DNA from: Alphaproteobacteria bacterium
GTDB lineage: Bacteria > Pseudomonadota > Alphaproteobacteria > Micavibrionales > Micavibrionaceae
Direction of reading: 5' to 3'
DNA: 28,477 nt
NCBI GenBank assembly: GCA_030432775.1
Contig: JAUILO010000006.1
Location: forward strand, 1-28,477
The position numbers and the translations under genes are program-made. Within the stretch, counting starts at the first letter, position 1. The number at the start of each line of letters is the position of its first letter. Positions 22,968 through 28,477 of this stretch are shown piece after piece. The notes beneath the pieces are model-generated. The model saw nothing but the letters and a program-made list of their open reading frames with translations, was not told where the DNA came from and made no database searches.

Positions 22968-23591
22968 ATGTGTAAAGAGGGGGAGCAGTTACCCGGTGAT
23001 GCTGATGTAGGTTTGGACGAAGGTCACGAGGGGATTAATGATCCTAAAAGGGTTGAGGTATATTTTGTAGAATCTCAAGATGATATAAGTAATTTTAACA
23101 CCGTTGAACTTGACTTTGTGGAGGCGCCGGAAGAGATCGGTGAGTTTGAGAAAATAGAGCTCGATTTTGTCGATGTATCAGAAGAAATAGACGCTAAACC
23201 GTTGAATATACTTATTGTTGATGACAATGATGGTGATGTATTTCTTATTAAAAAGGCTTTTGAAGAGCAAGAGCAGTTCAGCACATCAATTGCAGTAGAA
23301 AATGATGGTGATCAAGCGCTGCAGAGAGTTCGTGAAGCAGGTGTGGCTAAGCCGGACGTTATTTTACTGGATATCAATATACCAAGGCGATCCGGCAAAG
23401 AAATTTTGAAAGAGATAAAAACAGATCAAAATTTAAAAGACATTACTGTGATTATGCTATCCAGCTCAAAGTCAGAGAGCGATATTCGTGAGTGCGTGAA
23501 TTTGATGGCAGATGGGTATATGAGTAAACCATGCGATATATCCAATTTTAGTGAAGTAATATCCATCGTTAAACTGTATTCCCATAATTAG
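22968..23591 (+). CDS. Response regulator (single REC domain) with N-terminal repeat tail
   Basis: 207 aa from ATG 22968 (a TTG three bases earlier is less likely), with AAAGGA upstream. Residues 78-207 are a receiver domain: acidic pair Asp85-Asp86 (ILIVDDND), phospho-acceptor Asp135 (VILLDINIP), Ser165/166 (MLSSS) and Lys187 (YMSKP). There is no output domain, as in the Rcp1 family paired with phytochrome-like kinases. The NDGDVFLIKKAFEE stretch is typical of that family. Residues 29-78 consist of three 17-residue repeats (VEVYFVESQDDISNFNT, VELDFVEAPEEIGEFEK, IELDFVDVSEEIDAKP). They are acidic, and such a tail is unusual for a receiver protein. Likely partner: the histidine kinase at 25232. 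Confidence 0.92.
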   Translation: MCKEGEQLPGDADVGLDEGHEGINDPKRVEVYFVESQDDISNFNTVELDFVEAPEEIGEFEKIELDFVDVSEEIDAKPLNILIVDDNDGDVFLIKKAFEEQEQFSTSIAVENDGDQALQRVREAGVAKPDVILLDINIPRRSGKEILKEIKTDQNLKDITVIMLSSSKSESDIRECVNLMADGYMSKPCDISNFSEVISIVKLYSHN

Positions 23592-23666
23592 GTGGTGGGT
23601 CCGCAGCGCAGGGAAGAATCTCGGGGGCGGTTGTAAAATGAAACGAGTTAAACAAAGGAGGTGGTC

Positions 23667-24029
23667 ATGAGAGAGAGCCGTACAATAGGTAGTAAAAACA
23701 TCTTGGATGATGAAAAGGGAAACAACCCAAGAGGAGTTGTATCTTCTGCTTCTCGGGAGACTGATAAAAAGGATATCGCGGTGTTATTTTTTAAGCCCGA
23801 GGTGGAAGAGTTAGAAGAATATGCACAGGCTGTAAAAGAGAAAGGTGAAATTTGCCAAGCTCTTGATAAGCTTGAGATATATTCGATTTTGGACCGCATC
23901 CATTCCGATATGGCCAAGATGATCAAATGTTTTAAAGAAGAAGCTGTTTCATTTGATGAATGTTATGAAGAGTTGGTGTCGTTATATGTGTTCGTCGAAT
24001 TGTATTTTGATCTGGTGCCTCAGAACTAA
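23667..24029 (+). CDS. Hypothetical protein, 120 aa, between response regulator and repeat protein
   Basis: Not recognised. An ATG at 23667 follows an almost ideal Shine-Dalgarno (AAGGAGGTG, 23656-23664), so strong translation is expected. The first 38 residues are polar (RESRTIGSKN, KGNNPRG). From 39 the chain is alpha-helical and acidic (AVLFFKPEVEELEEYAQAVKEKGEICQALDKLEIYSILDRIHSDMAKMIKCF), ending FVELYFDLVPQN, with three Cys. No signal or membrane segment. It lies 75 bases after the response regulator and is probably in the same unit. A small partner or phosphotransfer role is possible, but no Hpt-type conserved His motif is evident. Confidence 0.75.
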   Translation: MRESRTIGSKNILDDEKGNNPRGVVSSASRETDKKDIAVLFFKPEVEELEEYAQAVKEKGEICQALDKLEIYSILDRIHSDMAKMIKCFKEEAVSFDECYEELVSLYVFVELYFDLVPQN

Positions 24030-24082
24030 CAATAAGGCAGTCAGCTTTATGCTGAAGAATCAAAATTTCAATGTTTTTTATA

Positions 24083-24113
24083 GTTGTTCTGGTTCATACC
24101 AGCACAGTTTTTT
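24083..24113 (+). terminator. Probable intrinsic terminator after the 120-aa gene
   Basis: CTGGT (24089-24093) pairs with ACCAG (24098-24102) around TCAT. The stem extends after one mismatch (GTT with ACA plus G-U pairs) and is followed by TTTTTT (24108-24113). Confidence 0.5.
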
Positions 24114-24143
24114 GCTTGTGCGCATTGAGTATTCGGTTTGGCT

Positions 24144-24167
24144 TTCTCCTTCTCCTTCTCCTTCTCT
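24144..24167 (+). repeat. Hexanucleotide simple repeat (TTCTCC)
   Basis: Three exact TTCTCC units followed by one imperfect unit (TTCTCT), in the intergenic gap about 160-185 bases before the P-x-D-V repeat protein. Replication slippage could change its length. Confidence 0.8.
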
Positions 24168-24329
24168 AGTTGTTTAATATGTAATGTTATTAACCTTAAA
24201 TGTTACGCTGAGTCTTTTTGATTGCAGCATAATAGTGTAGTGTTTGTTTCGCCTGTTCAACTTCCTAGATCAGGATAGATATTATATTGCGGAACGTTTA
24301 TTTGACGTGAATATGGCGGTTACAAAGAT

Positions 24330-25235
24330 ATGGCGCGCGTTGTTGTGGCAAGGTTATTAGGGGTTTTCTTTTATTTCATTTTGATTTCGCAAGCTTTCGC
24401 TTCGGAAATTACTCCATCGCATGTGTACCAGAAAACTGAAGTTTTACGATTGAGCTTGCAGCAGCTGAATTTTCTGGACACACAAAGGTATGACGCGGTG
24501 CGAGCCGATAGATCTTTACGTCATCCAAGGCATGTGATGCAAAAGGTTCGTGAGTGCCATACGATTGTTTCCAAGTTGTTGTCGCAACAGAACATAGACG
24601 CGCAGCCCTTGCCCGAACCTTTTTCATTGCGCGAGGTTCGTCCGTCCGATGTGAAAAACGGTGTTGATCATTTGTTACAGGAAGTTCAAAGCCTTGAAGG
24701 CGGTGTAGTCGAGGTACAGCAAGTCGCGCTTGAAAACGGTAAAGTGCCAAGTGATGTTTATAATAACCTCAAACGGATTTGTGCAGCGATTCAGGTGGAT
24801 ACTACGCCGTCAGATGTCTATCAAATCGCTTTGGCTGTGAATGACAACCTTGATAAAATAATGAGGCTCAGAGGTTATGATTTAGATGTTCCGTACGAGG
24901 ATTTCGAAGGCAAGGTGCCAGGGGATGTTTATCAAGAAACATTTTCGTTTCTCATCGATCTGCGCATTTTGGCGCTAAATTCAGATTTTTCTATACCGGG
25001 CGGCGTGGTTGTACCCAATGAAGTTTTACAGGTTAATATTGTGCCGCAAGATGTGATCTCTTTGATGAATGATGCTCTAGCAGAGACTGACGCTATGAAA
25101 TATACTCTCGGAATGCGTGAGGTGACCGCTCTTGCTGATATGCAAGCCAAGAAAAAACCGTCCGATGTTTTTTCGCAAATTCATCGTGCACATAATGTTG
25201 TGAGAATGCTGATTGAAAAAGAGGTTGTGGAATGA
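24330..25235 (+). CDS. Exported protein with nine P-x-[D/H/E]-V repeats
   Basis: 301 aa. Signal peptide residues 1-25 (LLGVFFYFILISQAFA, cleavage near ASE). The mature part repeats a short motif: PSHVY (29), PRHVM (66), PSDVK (105), PSDVY (140), PSDVY (160), PGDVY (197), PNEVL (229), PQDVI (239) and PSDVF (277). Each is followed by an amphipathic helix rich in Leu (such as YNNLKRICAAIQ or YQIALAVNDNLDKIMRLRG). The main step is 35-39 residues, with two short steps, suggesting a helical-repeat solenoid in the periplasm. No family name is known to me. Its stop overlaps the kinase start (ATGA), so the two are cotranslated, and the CHASE-domain kinase is its probable partner. The upstream ribosome binding site is weak. 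Confidence 0.85.
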   Translation: MARVVVARLLGVFFYFILISQAFASEITPSHVYQKTEVLRLSLQQLNFLDTQRYDAVRADRSLRHPRHVMQKVRECHTIVSKLLSQQNIDAQPLPEPFSLREVRPSDVKNGVDHLLQEVQSLEGGVVEVQQVALENGKVPSDVYNNLKRICAAIQVDTTPSDVYQIALAVNDNLDKIMRLRGYDLDVPYEDFEGKVPGDVYQETFSFLIDLRILALNSDFSIPGGVVVPNEVLQVNIVPQDVISLMNDALAETDAMKYTLGMREVTALADMQAKKKPSDVFSQIHRAHNVVRMLIEKEVVE

Positions 25236-27976
25236 CTTTGAGAAAAATTTATTTTTATGGTTTAGTCTGCGGGATCATACCGATTATATTGGCGTGTTTG
25301 GTTATGTATGGCTGGCATAGTGGTAGCCAGTCATTGGTTCAGATCAATCCTGCATTTGCGCCGATGCAATATAATACAGCAATAGGTTTCTTGCTCTGTG
25401 GCATGGGGCTGGTTGCGTTGTTCTTGAGAAAAAGAAATTTATCCAGCGTGCTGGGGCTTATGGCGTTATGTTTGGGTGCAGCGACATTATTACAATATAT
25501 TATCCATGTAGATTTTGGTATTGACGAGCTTTTTGTTGATCCAGTCTTCATTACAAAAACAACACATCCCGGGCGTATGGCTCCTATGACAGCTTTATGT
25601 TTTTCCGTGAGTGGCCTCGGGCTATTTGGAGCTAGTATAAAGCGTGCGCTGGGTGTTGGTGTTTCTGTTTCTTTGCTTGTCTTGGCTATGATGGTGTTGG
25701 CAGGGTATCTGGCGCCACAGGATGATGATTTGTATGGTTGGGGTAATCTGGCGCGTATGGCTCTTCATACTGCATCTGGCTTTGTGTTTGTTGGGAGTGG
25801 TTTCCTTTTTTATAGCTTGGGCGCTCGTGGTAGTCAGCGATTTGATTTCTGGCAGATTGCACCATTTTCTATTGCTATGGTTGTCGCAATTTTAACTTTC
25901 TTTTCTTGGTATATTATTGATGAACAGGGTCGTACTCGTAATAATGCTTATCTGCAAGGTTTGATCAAAGACACACAGTCGGTATTGACAGACCGTTATC
26001 GTTTGTATGAGAACACTTTGCGCGGCAGTGTCGGGCTTTATTATGCATCTGACTCTGTGAAACGGACAGAGTGGAAAAATTACGTGAGAGCCCTGAACCC
26101 TAAACAAAACCTGCCGGGCATTAACGGTGTTGGTTATATTGATTATGTTCTGGCGCAGAATCTGGCTACGTATTTGGATAAAGTCCGTAGTGATAACGCG
26201 CCAGATTTTCAAAATCATCCAGATACGTTCTATCCTGATAAATTCATTATTAAATTTATTGAACCGAGTGCTGAAAATGCGAAAGCGATTGGTCTTGATA
26301 TCGGGTTTGAGGCTAATCGACGCGCTGCAGCAGAGCGCGCGCGTGATTTAGGTGTTCCGGCGCTTACAAAGAAAATCCTGTTGGTTCAGGATAATAAAAA
26401 ACAGGCTGGCTTTTTGTTGCTTTTGCCGGTTTATGACACAAAAGATAAGCCGGATACAATTGAAGCACGCCGCGCACATTTCAAAGGTTGGGTTTATGCG
26501 CCGTTTATTGGCCCAAACTTTTTTAAAGATGTCAGCGCAGTAAACAAAAACCAGCTCTATCTCGAGGTCTTTGATGGGGTGAAGACAAACCCGGAGGCGC
26601 TTATTTATGCTGATCCTGACTATGGACATGATGAAACTCATACTGGTTATTATTCGGGAAAAATTGTTGAGACCCAGATGAAAATTGCCGGACGTGTCTG
26701 GACATTAGAGTGGCATGTTAATGAGAATTATACTCCGCCTGCTAATACGAAGACATTCCTTTGGTTTCTACTCTTCGGATTGATCTTTTCAGTATTCTTG
26801 TACTTTGCTCTTGATGCTCTTTTGCGTAGTAAGGAAGTCATCCGAAAGAAAGTAGAAGAAAAAACGGCGGAGTTGAAGCAATCTTCTGATTTTCAGGATT
26901 TGATTACCAAGACCATTCCTGATTTTCTTTTTGTAAAGGATGCTGAATTTAAGATTATTGATGCTAATGATGCGTTTTTAAGTCTTTATCCGGAAGATAT
27001 GCGGGCGGGTATTATAGGGACGACGACTGTTGAGAGCTATGATCCGCAAGAGGCTGAAATGTTTTTAGAGCAGGATAGAATTGCATTTGAAAAAGGATAT
27101 ACAGAAACCGTAGAAACGATTGTTTTCCCGAATGGCCTTCCTGCAACGTTGTTAACGAAAAAAGTTCGTTTCGAAGACGCCAAAGGTAAATCTTTTATAT
27201 TAGGTATTTCCCGTGATATCACAGAGGTTCAAAAAGCACAGCAAGATATTATACGAGCAAATATAGAGCTTGAAAGATCCAATCACGAATTGAAACGTTT
27301 TGCGTATATTGCTTCGCATGATTTGCAGGAGCCGTTGCGAAAAATCGGCGGGTTTACCGATCGGTTGGAACAGCATTTAGCGGAGCAATTGAAAACTGAT
27401 GAAAAGGCCAAAACCTATATGGGGTTTGTGACGAGTGGTGTTGATCGTATGCGGGATCTGATCATGGGGTTGTTGCAATATTCCAGTGTTACAACGTCTG
27501 AGTTTGATATTCAAAGACTGGATGCTAATCAAATTGTAACCGCTGCGATTGAAAATTTAAGCGAAATGATAGCAGAGAACGAAGCGCAGATATTATTCAG
27601 TGATCTCCCCGAGGTTGGTTACGACAAGGTTATGTTGACCCAGCTTTTCCAAAATTTGATTGGAAATGCTATTAAATATCGCAGTGAGTCTCCGCCGGAA
27701 ATTTGTATTGGAGCCAAAAGAAATGGCAAGTTTTGGGAGTTTTCTGTCGCGGATAATGGCTTGGGTATAGAAGATAAGTATCTGGAACAAATTTTCGAGA
27801 TGTTCAAACGCCTTCATCGTAAAGAGGATGTGCGAGGTACAGGGATTGGTCTGTCTTTGTGTCAGAAGATTGTAGAACGGTATGGCGGAACGATATGGGT
27901 GACATCGGAAATTGATGTAGGATCAATATTCTACTTCACGGTTCCTGTGCAAGAGGTGGCAGATGAAAACAAATAA
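25232..27976 (+). CDS. Sensor histidine kinase: membrane region, CHASE, PAS, HisKA, HATPase
   Basis: 914 aa. Residues 1-225 are a multi-pass membrane region (about seven segments). Residues about 240-500 are periplasmic and include a CHASE-type domain (LYYASDSVKRTEWKNYVRAL, LPGINGVGYIDYV, IGLDIGFEANRRAAAERARD, GWVYAPFIGPNFFKDV). One more membrane segment (about 509-530) follows, then PAS (about 553-665, DLITKTIPDFLFVKDAEFKIIDANDAF). The kinase core is HisKA with FAYIASHDLQEPLRKIGGF (His696), N box FQNLIGNAIKYRS, DNGLGIEDKY and GTGIGLSLCQKIV. The H-box SHDLQEPLR is that of kinases that pair with Rcp1-type single-domain regulators, such as the one at 22968. Complete and with all catalytic motifs. 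Overlaps both neighbours. Confidence 0.95.
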   Translation: MTLRKIYFYGLVCGIIPIILACLVMYGWHSGSQSLVQINPAFAPMQYNTAIGFLLCGMGLVALFLRKRNLSSVLGLMALCLGAATLLQYIIHVDFGIDELFVDPVFITKTTHPGRMAPMTALCFSVSGLGLFGASIKRALGVGVSVSLLVLAMMVLAGYLAPQDDDLYGWGNLARMALHTASGFVFVGSGFLFYSLGARGSQRFDFWQIAPFSIAMVVAILTFFSWYIIDEQGRTRNNAYLQGLIKDTQSVLTDRYRLYENTLRGSVGLYYASDSVKRTEWKNYVRALNPKQNLPGINGVGYIDYVLAQNLATYLDKVRSDNAPDFQNHPDTFYPDKFIIKFIEPSAENAKAIGLDIGFEANRRAAAERARDLGVPALTKKILLVQDNKKQAGFLLLLPVYDTKDKPDTIEARRAHFKGWVYAPFIGPNFFKDVSAVNKNQLYLEVFDGVKTNPEALIYADPDYGHDETHTGYYSGKIVETQMKIAGRVWTLEWHVNENYTPPANTKTFLWFLLFGLIFSVFLYFALDALLRSKEVIRKKVEEKTAELKQSSDFQDLITKTIPDFLFVKDAEFKIIDANDAFLSLYPEDMRAGIIGTTTVESYDPQEAEMFLEQDRIAFEKGYTETVETIVFPNGLPATLLTKKVRFEDAKGKSFILGISRDITEVQKAQQDIIRANIELERSNHELKRFAYIASHDLQEPLRKIGGFTDRLEQHLAEQLKTDEKAKTYMGFVTSGVDRMRDLIMGLLQYSSVTTSEFDIQRLDANQIVTAAIENLSEMIAENEAQILFSDLPEVGYDKVMLTQLFQNLIGNAIKYRSESPPEICIGAKRNGKFWEFSVADNGLGIEDKYLEQIFEMFKRLHRKEDVRGTGIGLSLCQKIVERYGGTIWVTSEIDVGSIFYFTVPVQEVADENK

Positions 27977-28477
27977 AACTTTATTTAAGGTGCGAGGGTT
28001 AACGTTAAAGCAGGGTTATATTTTGGCTCTTGGTCTTATTTTTATTCTATCCAGCTTTAAATATGTTGCGATGGAAGCCTTGGTTGTTAAACAAGATAGC
28101 GCTTCTGTTGTTATTAATATTAGTGGCCGGCAACGGATGCTTTCACAACGGATTGCGTTTTTCTCTTCTGCTTATAGAGAGGCGCGGACGCCGGAGGTTC
28201 ATGACGCGATAGGGTTGGATTTGATCGCTGCAATTGATGAGTTTGAAAGCAATCATACGGATTTGATTGCCGGAAATGCAGCGCGTGGACTGCCTGCTCT
28301 AACAAATGAGGCTGTTTATGATGTGTATTATAACCAACAGCCCTCGCTTGATGTCTTAGTCAAAGAATATGTACAGGCTGTGCACGCTGTGCTGGACGCA
28401 CCATTACGGCACATCCGAGGATTTCATGGTGCATGCGACCATCTCCACCGATGGCGGACGCACCTGGAGCGAACCGG
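27963..28477 (+). CDS. PilJ/NarX-type N-terminal sensor domain protein, 3' part missing
   Basis: ATG 27963 overlaps the kinase end by 14 bases. An N-terminal membrane segment (about 18-38, GYILALGLIFILSSFKYVAM) leads to a periplasmic helical domain with VVINISGRQRMLSQRIAFF (about 49-67), the signature of the type IV pili methyl-accepting (PilJ/NarX-like) sensor domain, and long helices after it. The output domain is outside the window; such N termini occur on chemoreceptors, kinases and diguanylate cyclases. The last about 25 codons (from about 28400) do not look like this family and read better in another frame, so the true gene sequence probably ends near 28390-28408. Cotranscription with the kinase suggests a combined sensing unit. 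Confidence 0.8.
   Translation, partial: MKTNKTLFKVRGLTLKQGYILALGLIFILSSFKYVAMEALVVKQDSASVVINISGRQRMLSQRIAFFSSAYREARTPEVHDAIGLDLIAAIDEFESNHTDLIAGNAARGLPALTNEAVYDVYYNQQPSLDVLVKEYVQAVHAVLDAPLRHIRGFHGACDHLHRWRTHLERT

Larger units (their letters stand above)
24030..24329. other. Intergenic region with probable terminator and a hexanucleotide repeat
   Basis: 300 bases without a supported gene. It holds a hairpin with T-run (24083-24113) and a TTCTCC simple repeat (24144-24167). An in-frame short ORF (42 codons, 24049-24177) would read SPSPSPS through the repeat and is not credible. Confidence 0.5.

Noticed and set aside
24049..24177. Short ORF reading through the TTCTCC repeat
   Set aside because: The SPSPSPS end is only the repeat translated; the frame includes a probable terminator and lacks a ribosome binding site.

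Overview
The window reads as chromosomal DNA of a Gram-negative alphaproteobacterium of moderate GC (mid-40s percent by eye). The class assignment rests on the gene order ccoNOQP-ccoGHIS, on a Crp/Fnr regulator with FNR-type boxes next to that operon, on an OmpW-type outer-membrane protein, and on several MCP and histidine-kinase genes typical of motile aquatic alphaproteobacteria. I cannot name a genus. No tRNA, rRNA, CRISPR array, insertion sequence or phage gene was seen.

Layout. 1-818 (minus) is the N-terminal part of a long acidic, possibly secreted or adhesin-like protein that leaves the window. 1102-3170 holds a small ORF, an exported YHS-domain protein, an ArsC/Spx-like reductase and an unknown 241-aa protein. 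3203-4684 is a small regulatory neighbourhood: a 46-aa ORF, a 116-aa Cys-containing protein and the Fnr-type regulator. 4767-13365 is a compact operon for a cbb3 cytochrome c oxidase and its assembly: a SafE-like membrane protein, ccoN, ccoO, ccoQ, ccoP, ccoG, ccoH, ccoI and ccoS. 13447-14085 is ompW. 14257-17899 (minus) has two chemoreceptors and a small membrane-anchored protein. 18531-22699 has an unknown 141-aa protein, a hexapeptide acyltransferase, a membrane TolB/TPR protein and an orphan sugar-type periplasmic binding protein. 22968 to the end is a signal-transduction block: a response regulator with an N-terminal repeat tail, a small unknown protein, a periplasmic protein with nine P-x-D-V repeats, a CHASE/PAS histidine kinase, and the start of a PilJ-type sensor.

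How it works together. Three 14-bp FNR-type boxes (3379-3392, 4689-4702, 13362-13375) each have a -10-like hexamer about 29-30 bp from the box centre, which is class II activator geometry. Two of them lie between divergent genes and have such hexamers on both sides. The inferred regulon is the 46-aa ORF, the 116-aa Cys protein, the regulator itself, the SafE/cco operon and ompW. The regulator lacks the usual N-terminal cysteines but carries C-x2-C-x5-C at its C terminus, so it probably senses oxygen with a C-terminal Fe-S cluster, as Bacillus Fnr does. This fits an organism that switches to high-affinity respiration at low oxygen and has several receptors that could follow oxygen or redox.

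The last 70-80 bases look like a foreign or chimeric end: they read in another frame as an Asp-box (sialidase-like) segment with higher GC.
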